Source of the DNA: Apteryx mantelli
Taxonomy: Eukaryota > Chordata > Aves > Apterygiformes > Apterygidae
Length of the DNA: 64,000 nt
NCBI RefSeq assembly: GCF_036417845.1
Contig: NC_089984.1
Coordinates: 3,596,001 to 3,660,000 of the forward strand
Direction of reading: 5' to 3'
Positions within the stretch are counted from its first letter, which is position 1, and the number at the start of each line of letters is the position of its first letter. The position numbers and the translations under genes were made by a program. The notes under the pieces are model-generated. The model did no database searches. It saw nothing but the letters and a program-made list of their open reading frames with translations, and had not been told where the DNA came from. Shown here piece by piece: positions 11,495 through 25,400 of the stretch.

Positions 11495-11502
11495 TGACGT
11501 CA
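11495..11502. promoter_or_regulatory. palindromic cAMP response element
   Basis: A perfect TGACGTCA, the CREB/ATF consensus, 1.3 kb downstream of the alpha first exon. Function is not shown by sequence alone. Confidence 0.4.
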
Positions 11503-13014
11503 ACTACCATGCCCGGCAAGTTGTGCGACCGCCGCAGAGCAATTCATCCCTCCCTGGGTTAGCACGTCCCTTCGCGTCCCTCCGGCCTCGGTGAAGGCCA
11601 AACGTCGCGGCAGGAGGAGAACCTCAGATCCGGCCTTTCCCTGCCCGCCCCGCTGCCAGCGCTCTTTCTAAGGCTACGGTCAGCCCAAGCCTCGACCACC
11701 GTCATCTTCCCTTGCACCGAAGGGGACCCGCTGTCCGGCGACGGCCGGGTGACAAGGGCAGGAGCGTGGTGTCCCTCGCTCTGCCAGCAGAGCCCTGCAG
11801 CGGAGCAGAGCTGCTAACGGTTTGAGTTAGCGTTGACCCGTTGCCCGTAGGGTATGGAGTAACAGCAAGGTTTTCGGTGGCCAGCACACCCCGTTTTCAC
11901 TTAGGAGTTAATAAACACGCTCGCGGCTCCAGCAAGCTTTATTCCTGGGCTGGCAGCGAAGCGCCGGAAAAAGCTGCTTCCTCGTGACGTTGCAAAGGGA
12001 GAAGGACCTTCGTTACTTGTTCCTGCAGCAGATGCATGTGATGTTTCAGAGGGACCTACGTACCTTGATGCTACAGGGCGAGCCTGCATCTGGTTTAGCA
12101 TTTGCCGTCACCCTTCGGTCTCTGCCTGTAGCATCGCTTCCCGCTTCTTCCTCAGGTTCCTTGTGCCTGTCCTGGATCATTCCCATCCCGCGGAGTTGTT
12201 CCAATTTAGGGGAAAAAACCCACAGCGGGGCCTGTTTCCCTTCCCGATTGCCCTCCAGGCTGGCGCTTAATTCCCCGTGCATCTCCCTGCTCTGCCCGTG
12301 ATGCATCCCGTGCAGTTTATCCATGGTTAACAGTCACCGTACGGTTTCCCACAACCTTTCCCATACCCCGGCCCGGCTCTCGGTAGCCGTGCCGATGGTA
12401 ACCAAGCCAATTCGGGATTGCTCCGAGCTTTTTGTTAAGGTCTGTTTAATCCTCCTCCTGTCTCGTTGCGTTACAGCCGGCTCCTGCCTTGCGGAGGGAG
12501 CTTCGATCGGTTCGTCTTCCAAATAGCCTCAGGCCTGTGCTTTAGCAACAGATAACCTTGTCTAAACTGTTTATCCCGCAGGTCTTCAGGTCCGGGAGTG
12601 GTTTGGGAAGCATAAAACAGCCCTTTTCTCGAAAACCCAGGGACAACTTTCGTATCGTAAAAACCCAGTACGATATTTCAGCCCGTTTAGTGCATTGTTT
12701 GCAAATTGGGGTCAATGGAAACCTTTTTATCTAGGTATGCGGGTCTGGATCAGACTTTAAATGCTTTTTTCCCCCCCTCCCAAAGATATATTTACAATTA
12801 TCTGCAATGCGTTTAATTCTGTTTGCGGCCAACTTGCCTGCAGCATATACTAACGCTTTTAAAAATCTCAGGGAGTCGACACTAGTAAATGACACCACAG
12901 AAACCCAAAAAGTAGCTAAATCCCAGCTGAAGGCAGAAGCAGCAAATACAGTTTTGTCTCCACATTGGGTCTGGCAAAATGTTGTGCGTGTTGTAACCTG
13001 TTTCTGTAATGTGT

Positions 13015-13046
13015 ACTACATACGTGTAACACGTGTAGTATGTAGT
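13015..13046. repeat. inverted repeat around an ACACGTGT palindrome
   Basis: Perfect 9-bp arms (ACTACATAC at 13015-13023 and GTATGTAGT at 13038-13046) flank a 14-base spacer that itself contains the palindrome ACACGTGT (13029-13036). It could form a hairpin or be a bHLH E-box site. Confidence 0.6.
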
Positions 13047-14371
13047 GTTGGAGCCCTAAAGGCTTGCTGAGATCTGGAGAAAGCCACATAAAAATTGAAA
13101 GGCTTTGAAAGACGTGTTACTTTTCGTCTGCAAGCATGTTTTTATTCAGTTATTCTTTCAGGGAACTTAAATTTAACAGAAGAAAGGAAAGCATGTGCAC
13201 GTAGACGGCCGCAGCCCTACAGCTATTCCGATATATAAATCAAAGCCTTTCAAAAGCGTCAGGACGCTGCGGCTTCACCAAGTGCCGAACGCGCGTGTGT
13301 ATTTCTCAAATTGATGCTCTTCCCTGTTGTTTTGCTAATATTTTACCGTCGGCGTGGAGCTGCGTCGAGGCAAATTGCGCTCCTGACGATCCTTTCGGCT
13401 GCGTTCGCTCCGTGAGCTGTCGGGCGCTCGCGTCTGAGCACGACCAGCGTTCCGGGGCGCGCGTGGGTTCGGTGCCAGCGGATGCCACGTCGGGCGGCTG
13501 CTCGTCAAAAGCGGCGAGAGCAAAACAAGTCGAGCTGTTGTTTTTTTTCCGAGCACGCTAGCAGCCATCCACGCAGGGAACTAGATGACGGAGTAATCTT
13601 TGCTAACGCCTCGGGAAGCAGTTCCTAGTAAAGGGATTCCTAGTTGCTAAGCAAAACCTTTGCCGCAGCGCAAGCACGGCGAACGATAAACGGTGCAAAG
13701 CGTAACCGCCGAGGTGCGCTCAGAGCTGGGACTAACAGCCGGATAAATACCCCGGGGATTTGCAAAAGTGCCGAATTCCCGTAGCGAGGTGCTGTCGAAA
13801 ACCCGAGGGGGTGCTAATCTCTGGGTTTGCAGCGCCTAAGCGGGGTCTGCGCCGCGCGAATCGTCGGCACGCGTGATAATCCGCGGCGTCTAAGTCGGCC
13901 TCTCGGTGACTTGCGCAAAATACGCTATTTAATTCGGAGGCGCAATGCCTAATCGCGGCTTAACGCGGCTTGTTGGAGCCGACGAGCGTTATTCCAACCG
14001 ACGGAGCGCTATATTACTTTGGAAACTGCTAAATGCCTTGAAATAATCAATAAACGCGAGCGTATAGATAAGTATTAATGCGCTGGAGCCACCACTAAAA
14101 GTAAGTTGCGGCTCTATAAGCTGCTTTACGTGTGCAATTAGCTCCTTAACTTGGCAAATTTCTTTTGGACGACCCTGTCTGTGCATTTTTTTCTGCATCG
14201 CTTTCTATCTAAGGCCACGCTAGGGATCCGGAGTTAGCATCTTCTGAGGCACAACTGATCCTTTCCCAGTGCGTTCCCGATAACTCGTCATTATTGGATA
14301 CGGCAGCTGACCCGGTCCTCAACTTTTCGAAGGGTTTTTCCCCTCTTTCCCGCTGTTTCGGAAAGCATTTG

Positions 14372-14385
14372 CCACAAGATGGCAG
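14372..14385 (+). promoter_or_regulatory. CTCF-like site
   Basis: CCACAAGATGGCAG matches the CTCF core consensus CCASYAGRKGGCRS with one mismatch. It lies in the CpG-dense block, 13 bases before an E2F-type TTTGGCGCG at 14398-14406. Confidence 0.4.
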
Positions 14386-14977
14386 TGGGGTCTAACGTTT
14401 GGCGCGAGGTATCGGGGTGTGTTTTTTTGGTTTCGGCTTAGCAGTCCTTTTCCCGCGCCCGGCTAGACGTTGGCCCTAACGAACACCCGGTGCCGATGGC
14501 TAATTTTCCCACCTTCCGCCTCGTCTAACGCATCCCCTTCACTCTTCGCGGGAAGGCTGGATGTGGCCCCCCCCTCCCGGTCCCTCTTCGGCGAGGCTTT
14601 TCCGGGAACTCGGCTCCCGCCGGAGCGGCTGAGGTGCGTTGATTTAGACATGAGCTCATCATCTGCCGGCCGCTGAGGGATTATCGATCCCCCGTTCAGC
14701 CGCCGCGTGGCCGATAAATAAAATAAAAGCAAGCCAACGGCTTCACTCAGCTTTACCCGTGGCTGTGATCTCCCAAGGCCAGGGAATAAGCATTTTTCCT
14801 TATCTTTGAATATCAGGGACAAGTGCATAATGTGCTGTAAGGGGCAAAAAGCGACACTTATGCATTGCTTATGTTAAGGAAGGCCTTTAAACTAACGAAA
14901 GGAAAGGATCATTTGGGACCCCGGGTCATTTAGCACTTGATATAGCAGAGCAGTTACGCCTTAAATAGTAAGGATGC

Positions 14978-15012
14978 TTTTTTTTCTTTTTTTTTCTTTT
15001 TTTTCTTTTTTT
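14978..15012. repeat. poly-T with periodic C interruptions
   Basis: Runs of 7-9 T are separated by single C at about 10-base spacing, a pyrimidine-only tract on the + strand. Confidence 0.9.
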
Positions 15013-16450
15013 GTCTGATGGCAAAATCACTCGAGAATTTACAAAAGTCATCTCAGCCTCCCAAATTCATGAATATCGCTCAGGCCGGCCCAGATCTTAG
15101 GCAGAAATAGGGAGACGGCAGGCAAATTTTCTCCTTACCGGTGCAGCGACAACCCACTGGATGTATAGAACCGGCGCACGTTTAATCTTTAAACAATGCT
15201 AAAAAATGTCTCTGTTCGCTCGTTTGTCCGTCGCTGATCCGCTCCCATCCGCTTCCGAAGCGCTGGCACAGCACATTCCTTGGATGCTTCGTTCCTGGGT
15301 GATCGACACCTAAAGATCATCGGGATTCCTTTATATCAGCATATTTAGGAAGATTTAAACGCTAAAGCTCCAGGTGTTCTTGCTGCTTGGTTAGTGCCCT
15401 TAGTGCTGTCCCAAAGAGAGGAGAAAACGTGGAGGAGGCAAATTTCACCCAACATCATTTAATTTGCAAATTGCCGGAAACCACCGTAAGGGGAATGATT
15501 GAAATCGGAGCCTGATTATTTGCTCGGCTCATCCTTTATCTGATTATCCGGGTAGAGTAACTTAGTCCATCGGATAAAATGGTTAAGGATATTAAGCCAG
15601 GTTTGGAGACGAGTAGGTTGTTGTACGAAGAGAGACGGCAGGGGGTCCTCAGGTCCCTCGAGAAGTCAGAGGTCGGCAAAATAAGCGGAAGGGTTTTAGA
15701 CGGTGAGAGAGAGCGAGCGAGAAGCAAAGGTTTATCGTTAATCAATTGAAACCATTTCCCTGCTTTTAATTTTTAATGGGCTGACGCTCCTGCTCCCCTT
15801 CCTGGGGCGTCGCTTTTCCGAGGCTCGCCATGAAGACCCGGGGGGACGAGCGAGCGGCAACGCGGGGAAGTCCTGTTCCCAGCGGAGGTGGGACGTGGGG
15901 TGGCATCTATCTGCTGTGAGGCACGAGCCTCGGGACCAAGCCTGCTGCCAGCGTCCTTTTCCACCTTATTGCTCGTTTTCCGCTCGGCGCCGGGTGCCAC
16001 GTTTGCAGCGCGTTAAAGCCGTTGCAGCCGGGCTTCGCCCTCCACCTCCCGCAGAAATAACGCAAGAAGAAGAAAACGATCCCTGGCCGCAGGGCGAATG
16101 GACAGGCAGGACGGCGGAAAAGCAAACCGGGCGACGCCGGGGTTTTCCTTTGGCGCGTTCTTAATAATAAAGCCGAGTATTCGAGGTTTTATTTATTACA
16201 GTGGGTCGCCAGCTCGCGTGTCGCAGCTCGTAGGCGCCGTCCTGTCGACCCCACGCTTTGCAGGGAGCGTCCCCGTGGAGAAGCAGGGCGATGGGAAGAG
16301 ATCCCGCTGCCCGTCCCCTGCTTGCGCCGCGTCGTTCCCGCCGGCGTCGTCTCAAATTCTTTATTCCGACTATTTTTAAGCGACTCGAGTCACAAGGCTT
16401 TCGCCGCCTCCCTCGGGGGAACTCGGCCCCGGCCAAAGAGACTTTGCTGA

Positions 16451-19400
16451 AGTTGAGAGATTACAGTGCAATGAACCTTCTGCCAGGGGAGAATTTGCCT
16501 GGTTGCGTTATGAATCCCTGAAACTGTGATTACATATAAACCTTAAAAGTAGAGCCGTGCTTCGGGGCAGCGGTATGATAAACTGCTTCTTGCTCTCAAA
16601 TCTTTGATGTGAACTCATTTAAAAGATTGAAAAAGGAGATGGTATCTAGCAAATGCGGTGCATTATTTCTCCACAATAGCTTTTGGATATCACGGAAGTT
16701 CACTTTAAGTCTGGAGAAGAAGAAGGCGGCCGTGTGTCTTGCTCATGGTTGCATTTTTAAAAGCAGTGCATAGATTTAGGCATATATGGTATTGTAAACT
16801 ACTCAGCCACAGTAGATTTTTTTTTTTGGCTTTTTTTCAGTCACAGCGAGTGTCATTTTTGTTAGAACTTCAGACTTTAGTGTCACAAAGGTAACTCTAT
16901 AGCAAAAATCCTCAGGGCAATAAAGCGTATCAAAGCAAAATGAGATTGAAAGGACTAAAATAACACGGTGCATCCCTCTTTGCAGTTTTACTAATGAAAA
17001 ACTTCGGAAAAAAAGCCTTCCCAAGATATTCGTTCAGTTGCCCGTGGAGTTGGTGCAGGTCCTGGAAAATATCTAGCATAGCTTGGCAAGGGAGTTCTTA
17101 AAGAGCTTTACCCTCCGTCGTGACCTCCTGGCTGGAAAAGATGAGGGCTGCTTCGCCCTTTTTTACAGGGTTTTTCAACGTTTTGCTTGGGGATGTTCCT
17201 TAAGCATAGTTGTTCCATTAGTAATAAAACCATGCAGTCACAAGCGAAGTATGTGCGTGTGAAGGAGATGCTAAAAAAGACGGTGGAATGAAGGCTGAGC
17301 TCAAGAGAGCGTGTGTTTTAGCAGAAGCTGGGATGTTTCGGACCTAACTGTTGGCCCATTGGGATTCATGAGCCCAAACGGTGATGCTTGTGTTTCGGAT
17401 CGAATTCACGTTTTGGGCATAGCCCAAGCAAACTGGCTGGCAAACTGTGCAGGATACCATCGGAGAGGGGGAGCAACCTCTCCTGTAGTGCTACCAAGTG
17501 TCGCAGAGGTGTCCGACGCAGTGCTTTGGCTCAGGTCTTGAAAGGTGGAAAGAAGAGGTGGTAGTCACATACCTGACTGAGAAGGAGAATTTCTGAGTCA
17601 GTGCCCAAATCTCTCCAGCTGATGCCACGACTTGTGGACTCTCCATCCTCAGGGATTGCCTGGTCTTACCAGGACGTGGCCTGGAGCAACCTGCTGTAGC
17701 TGCAACGTTGGCCGTGCTGTGAGGTGGAGCCAGACTGGAGACCCTCCAACCTGATCTTCCTGGGATTTCTGAGATGCCTGCGGCTTAGTGCTCCCAGGTG
17801 ATAAGCTTGAAGTCAAATCTGCCGGGAAGGTGGTTGTGGTTGTAAGAGGTGACCCAGAGCTCCTGGTAAGAGGGTTGACCAAGGCTGTGGGCGTTGGGGA
17901 GAGCAGACATGCCTTGCAGCAGCAAAGGAACAATCTTGTGCTCAGTACAGGCTTGAGTGACTTCCTGGGAGCCTCTAATCGGGATTAGGTTTGCTGTCCC
18001 CCAATACCCTCTGCTGTAGTGTCTCCACCCGATTCAATTTTGATCACCAGTCGATATGCGACTGCATTCACGAGGCCTTCGTAGCTACTGAATTGCTTCT
18101 TTCTCTCTGCTCAGGATGGCTTTGAATAAATCACACAAAACTTGTGTTGAGGGAAAGTGTTTCCCTGTAGCACAAATGAACTGATTTAAATAGGGTCGGG
18201 CTAAGTAAAAACATTCACTTGAATCCATGTCTGCTCGCTTGTTAAAACTAGCTGTATAATAAAGATGCCCGTTGGCTTTTTGGGGGCATTTCACGATGCA
18301 GTCTAATGGATTCAGTTCCAGTAGAGTGGGCTAGGTATAACTTTTCGTTTGGTTTAAATGTCGATTCGAACAAGAAGTTAGGTATAGTCTTAAAATTCAG
18401 CCCATGTCTTTCTTTAAAGACGATGTGCCTTGAAGGGCACACCAAAGCAGCTAGGTTTGTGTTGCGTTTCCCTTCCCAGGAGATGCTTCTGTATCTCTGA
18501 AAGACTGAGAGTAGCTGCAGTTGTCCATTAAAAATGACAGGAGTGTTGTGTACTGTCATATATATTGGAGCAGGGCTGTCTATTCTCTTTAGGACTCAGA
18601 AACCCTTATATATCTTGCAAGGCGAATATACAAAGTGGAGCTTTAACAGAGACGCGTTATCAGTAGCATATACCGGTACAACACTATATCTAAGTGTTCC
18701 TGACCCAGGGTGACGAATGATTTGAGTTGGAGTAGGTACAAAATAAGAGCCAAAGATGTAACTAAGCTTAATTATAAAGAAAGGTTTACCACCTGTTTAA
18801 CTTTTTAAACAAATTAATTTTATTTTGCACTCTGTTGGCATTTGCTTTCTTCATGTGTTTGTGGGTTTGAGACGTGTTGGCACATAGAACAGTATAAAAA
18901 CATATGCCTGCAAGGTCCTCACAGCAGCAAACTAAGTGTAAGTCGATCGTGCGACTGTAAGATTCAAGCAGCATAAATTGTTATGTCCCGTAAATATTTA
19001 ACGGGCACTTACATGCATTTATTTCAATTATTTTGGCAAGGTGTATGGGTGTCTTCTAACAAGGCCACGGAGCTGAGGGAGATGCTCGGGTGATGTGGTT
19101 GGCCACGCAGGGGTGGGTAGGGAGTATCATTGCAGGTCTGGATTTCTTTTTTTCCCCCCCCCCCCAAACTGTTTAACGCAGAAGAGAGCCCAGAAATGAA
19201 TGTGTGAGAAAGACCAACGGCATTTGACAGGAGAAAGGCCAGACTCAGGCAGGCAGAACCATCTTAAGGATGAAAAGTAGGGGTTTAATTACCTGTCCAG
19301 ACACTTTAAGAGAAAACAAAATACTGATATGTGAGGCCCAGAAAGTAACTGCGCAGGTGGGAATTAGTTTCAGGGTGTCAGTGTCTTACTTGTTTGGTTT

Positions 19401-22400
19401 TTTTGATATATGGCTTGCAGTGATGAAGTACAGTACAAGGCTGTGATTGAATCTAGAGAGAGCAAAAGGATGGAAATTTTGAGTTCTTTTTGCTCGTGTT
19501 TTGCTCTTGGTTTGAAGTTCCTCTAAAATCCTCCAAGATAAAAGTCACTGCTGGTATTTGCAATGACAAATCAGCATATAATTTCCATCGTAAAAATTCT
19601 GTTCAGTTGTTTATGATGGCAGATTTGGTTCTGAAACTTGTAATTTTACTTTCTGTTCATGTGTATACCTCTGATGTTTTCCTTATTTGATTTCTTTGAA
19701 CTTTTTAATGCTTTGCGTACTGAGGATCGGCACAAGATTTGACTCTGTCTAATTTATCCTGCTGTATAGGAGAGGTAGGAAGCATAACTGGAAATAATTT
19801 ATTGAGCAGGAAATATTTTGTGATCCCAAACCCTCTAAAAATGGCTTAAAGTGCATGCAGAATTTTGACTGTATGGTAGCTATCTTAGAACAGGTGTAAT
19901 TATTGAGCTAAAATGCAATTAAAACAACTGGAATCAATGGGTATATTAGGAAGTTGTGCCTTAAGAAATGCGTCCTGAAGCATGGTTTCCAGTTTGGCTA
20001 TTTTTAATGGTTTGAAGAAGTGCTCAGAAATGAGTATAGCGCAGAGAAAGAGATTTTTATGGTGCTTCAACTAAGGCTGGAAGGGGAGTTGCTAGACGGT
20101 GTATTACTTAAGAATACGTCTATTAAAAGAAAAAAAGAAAGCTAGAAGGAGTAAATAAGTCAAAGCTACACTCTTGTTAAAGGCCATGGCTTTGGGAGGC
20201 GCTTTGAAGCGATTCGAGAAACGTGCCCCGTTGGTTTCAAAGCATACTGATTGCTATTGCAGGCACTCTCGAAAGTCGAAAGAAAATAAATCTATGTGCT
20301 GGGAGAAATACTGTGGAAATACAGCGAGCGTGAGGCGCAGACAGATTAGATTTTGGAGTAATTTGGAAAGGTGGCTCTGCGAAAAGCCGTGAAGGAGCAA
20401 ACGGCTCTAAAAATGTGAGCGGCTTGGATGGCTAACTCTATTTTATAAGGTTGCTCTGCTGTTATCGGAGGGCGGTTTTGTCCTCTGTCTGTAGGAACGC
20501 ACCCAGAAGTTCAGAGCTCATGATCACGCCTTTAATAACAAAAATACGTGGTATTTGGGAAGCGGCTCCCAGCTGGGGTGGGTTTGTTCCTCCAGGACCA
20601 ACCAGGATGAAGCACAGGCTGCAGCGCGTCGGGGAGATTTTTTTTGGTAAAATAGCTGGAAAGTAGCTTTAGTCTGGCAGACGCACGAGACAACTTTGGC
20701 GAGAACAAGGCTGTGTCTCTGAGGGTACTCCGAGGCGTTTTTGCTTTTCATCTCCCAGCATTTATCACTGTAGGGCAGTGGTGTCTGAGAAGATGACTGG
20801 AAGGAGGAAAACATAGATAAGTAACACGGCATGGCTCCTGTGAGGCTAATTCTGCATATGCTCGAGACATTGAGCATGTAGTGAAGAGCTGTAGTTGGAG
20901 CCACGAGGATTTTATTACTTAAAGGTATTTCATTGCCTGGCATTACCTTAAAGTCACATCTTGTAACTGGGTGCCGTTGGGTACACCGTTCCTGTCTTTG
21001 CTGCTGCACCACGCAGCACCATGCTGACTGCATCAGCGATGCCCATTTTTTGGAAAATAAGAAAAATGAGGTGTTAAATGCATGTAATTTGGGTGGAAGG
21101 TGATAAGCGCAGGAGAGTGGGATGAGCCAGCCTTGATGAACCTTTGCGAAGACTGTGCCAGAAAAGCAGCAAGCTATACTTCAACATCTAGAAATGTGCT
21201 GCCCACAGGATGACTCCAACCCACATCTGTTTAATGTGTCTTCTGATGCAGCCCTGAAGCTGCTGGGCTCTCTGAGATTGCCCCATCGCAGGCACAGCTC
21301 TCACTTCCCGTCTTGCTGAAGGGTGTTTTGAGATCGGGACTTTGGTCAAACGCTGTCATTAGGCCTGAATTCGTCATGCTAGTCCTCCCCTTCCTTGTCA
21401 GTGCTGGTGGTAGTGTCTGTGCCTTGCCATTTTGCGCGGTTGATGAATGCTTGAAGAGCGAAGAGGAGGATGGAGCTTCTGCTGCTGCAGAAGTCCTTGG
21501 GACTGTGAGGAAAGCGGAGGGAGCACAGCAGCGCTGAGTCAAGGCCTGCTCAGGACAGACCTAGTTGATCCAGACCAATCCATGCCTGGAGTGTTGCCTG
21601 GACCAGTGGCCACCTGAGCATTAAGAAAACAGAGATGCCCTGAACGTTTCTCCCCCAGAACTCAGTCTCTGCATGCAAGATCTGGGCTTGCTCTCTGCAG
21701 TCAAGAGAGAAGGTGCTGATTTGTGTAATTTGGCCACAAGCGTTCAGCGTGGACCTACAGGCTTCCTCTGTTGAAGGTGTCGAAAGTGTCCCAATGCATC
21801 AGCTGGTGCTGGGATGCCTCACTTGGGAACGGGCTTCATAAATCTTGCAGTGCAGGTGAAATACATTGGGCTAACCTCAAGCAGATCCTTCAGAGACGAG
21901 TGCCACTAATGTCTCCTTTCCCCTTGTGGTATCGCTGTGGAGGGAGAAGAGAGAGGAGAGTGGAAACCTCTCGCTGCACAGCTCTGGCCTGGTTTCCGTT
22001 GTCTCCCAGAGCGACGTTTTTTCCCCCCTTCTTTCTGCAGCTCCTTTTCTATTCTGCTCAGATGGAGCTGCTCCCCAAAGAGTTACCTGATCACGGAGTC
22101 TATAAATAGACGGCCGCTCTGCCAATGTCGGAAAAAAACAAAAAAGGACTGACAAGGTGGATAAAGCGTAACATTTACATTCTGCTGCAGTAGCCACCTT
22201 TGCCATTTTTAGATGAGCGCTGGAGGGCACGGAGAAGACTAACAGTGGTTTCTCCATAGGCTACCGAAGTCTAAATCCGTTTCACCTTCTGAGGGTCCTC
22301 GGCAAACACGGAGAGCGGACGGATTACGTGGCTGACGCTGTTGGCTTCAACGCTCGCTGCTTTTCTGGTTTACTGCTACTGTCGCGAGCCGGCGCGCTGT

Positions 22401-25400
22401 GTCCGTACAAATCCCCAGGCGACGGGAGAGAGAAACTCCTTCACCCTTGACTGTAATTCGGAAGATCATATAGAGTTTTCTTTTCTTCAGAGCCTTTTTT
22501 TTTTTTTTAATATAGAAAACAGAATTAGATCCAAGCAGAGCGTCACGGTTCAGCTTTCTCAATAACAGGCTGAGGTTTCCACAGCTGAGCGTGCTGAACT
22601 CGATACACCCCGTGCCTGTGTTTTGGAGGGTGCAGCGCGCTGTGTAGTGTTCGGTGCCTGGTTAAAAAAATAATGAGCTATTTAATGAATCAGAGCTGAA
22701 ATCTATCTCCTATTCGGATGCGGACAAAACACAATCCCCTTGCTCTGTTGCTTATTCAAGTGAAATCCATGGATACCAGGGAATCGTGATACCTTAATGA
22801 GATTTTTCTATGAAGGTGGCTAGCCATAAAATGGGCACTTGAAAACATGCAAATGGCTGTATATTTTCCTTTTTTCCTCTTTTTTTTTTTTTCCTCTTCT
22901 AATTTGGTCTTTTATTAAGAATGTAGCAGTCATCCCGGAATTATCAGATTATCAATTTTTTCTTTAAAAAAGCAAACACTTTACTATTTGTCAAATACCA
23001 AACTACTTTGTAAGGACAAGAAGAAATCTTGGACTTTAAAAAAAATCTGTAGACTTTTAATTTTAGTTTCCTGTAAAGATAATATTGAGCAACGGTTAGC
23101 TAGAGAAGCACATCGTATACCCACAGTTTTCTAACACGCTTGTCTGAAGTTAGATTCCTTCCAAGCGGCCAGAACTCACCTGTTGAATAATACCAGGAGA
23201 TCTTTCCTTTACTAATGTATAGAAGAGGGTTTGAAATAAGGGTTAGAAAATGGGCAAAAAAACAAGCTTTATGCCTTTGAGGTATGTTATATTTACTTAA
23301 CCAGATGTGATTTATATGAAGATTTCCCCCATAACAAGGAACAGAATGTAAGGTGTTACAGTTTTGGAGAAACTGCCCTTAAAGCTGTCCACAGTTTCTT
23401 GTTCCATTTTGCTGCGTCTCCTTTTAGACCGTTGAATTTAGCCTGGTGGTCTGCAAAAAATTCAGATAAACGCAATAGTCTTTTGAAGAAAAGCCACTGG
23501 GTCAGGAAAAAAAAAAGTACTTGTGCATTTGAAAAGATAGCTTTTTACCTGAGATCTCATTACTTACTAACACATGTGTTATTCCTGTCATCTGGAAATT
23601 ATTAGCCCATATTGGCAGATACGGCACTCTCATGCATGCATCATACTTGCCAAAAATGAAAGAAATGAATTCGGAATAGAGTTGTGTTTATTGTATAATA
23701 GACTGTATAGCAAAACTCTCCCGGGCTGGCTGCTTTTGTACAGTTACTCTAAAATATACGTTTCCTCATTACCTTGGCATCTAAGGATTGAAAAACCCTT
23801 AGATCTCCACTGTGTTGTTCAAAATCTACCTAGCATGTGGCCCTGCAGACCAAAGCAAGTTAAGGTGGTTCTCCAGGTCCATAAAAAGGTCCCGTGAATC
23901 CGATGGGCGCAGGGACAGAGCCGTCCAGCTTGGGCAAAAGAAAACCGGCACCAGCAATGAATCACAGCAACATACATATGGGTAATGGAAGAGGATAGTG
24001 AATAAATAAACGTACGATGATTGGATTCATTATGGCAAGTGTCAATAACGGTATATACTGGCTGTGGCTGGCTGATGACTTGTTACTTCTAGTAAATGGG
24101 AAAGCCTCAGAGTATTAAAACCTAATGTGAGGAAAAGAATTGAAACGAGAATGAAATACAGATTGTAAATAAGGACAAATAAAGGCCGTTCTCTGCTGCG
24201 ACACAGGAAAACAAAATTTACATTTCAGACAAAATCTGCATCTCGGTTTTACTTGCAGGTATGAAAAATGCCTGGGGATGCGGCACTCAGATGCAGTCTG
24301 GAGTTAGACGGGTATTTGGCTGGGGGAATAATCGGGACTGTGGTTTAGATGTACCATTGGCACATGGTCTGGTAGGAGGTTCTGATGGGATTTCAGCCTA
24401 AATGAGGAAAAAAAGTTCCTGAGCTGGCTTTTATACGGAGATTTTTGACAGCTCTCTGTAGAGCATCCCCATGCGTTAGAGTCCTTTATTTCAGTAGGTT
24501 TGAAGTGAGTCTCTTTAGTGAGTCTCTCATTTTACAGATGAGGAATATGAATAACTTACCCATGGTACTGTATTAGCTAGTAGGAGAGTCAGGAAGAGAC
24601 CTGAGGTTCTCAATCTGAGCCTTGTGCTCAACCTTTTTATGGATATAAGTGGGAATGGGTGCATCCAAAGCAGATCAGCAACACAAAGCCGGACAGGAAG
24701 GGAGACCCGTTTTCACGCTTGTCATCTTTAGATGATATTTTCCTCCACCCTTCTTCCCTCAAATTCCCCAGCAGTGCTGACTCTAGCGCTGCTTCGGTTT
24801 TGGGAATGTTCATCAAAACCACGAAGAAAAGAAAGGAAAAACGTTATCCTGCCTCTGAAAAATGCCGGGGCAGCTGCATCGTGAGCAACTGGCTGCGGTG
24901 TGGTTTCTTCCCCTCGCAAGCTGAGAATTCCCCGCGCTGCTAAGAAACCAATTACAGGAATAAGACAATACTATTGCTTTATCACCACGGGCAGGGGTGT
25001 ACACACCAAGGCGAGTGTTGATTGATTTTTCACGCTCCATTAAGAAATCTGTCTCAAGGTGAAGGGTGAAATCTATATATTTTTCCTTTTGCTGCATAAT
25101 ACGTGGCTGGTGCATTAACGTAAGGTTTGGGCAGTAAGGCTCTGCCTGCCGGTAGCATATTGCTTAGTTTGATCTGCGATTTCATTATTGGATGCCCAGC
25201 TGAGGTAAAGGACTGGATTGTCTTTTTGGAAATGCAGAACAGGATAATTGCTTTCCTTTGCAGAAACTCTTGGGTTTTGCAGACGCTCATACGCTTTGCG
25301 TCTTCTGTAGGACTCTCTTCTCCATATAACTCTGCCCTGGTGGAGGAGAGGAAGAGCTATTCGGTGCAATATTTATCATCTGCTTGAAGCAAACAGCATT

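Larger units (their letters stand above)
11480..16450. other. CpG-dense intronic block with moderate GC
   Basis: This block lies downstream of the alpha island. CpG stays very common although GC is only moderate. A hand count over 13861-14040 gives 22 CpG in 180 bases with 47 C and 49 G, an observed/expected ratio of about 1.7. Over 13381-13620 there are about 30 CpG in 240 bases. Density drops sharply after about 16.5 kb. This suggests a long unmethylated domain around the alpha promoter. No coding exon was recognised inside. Confidence 0.65.
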
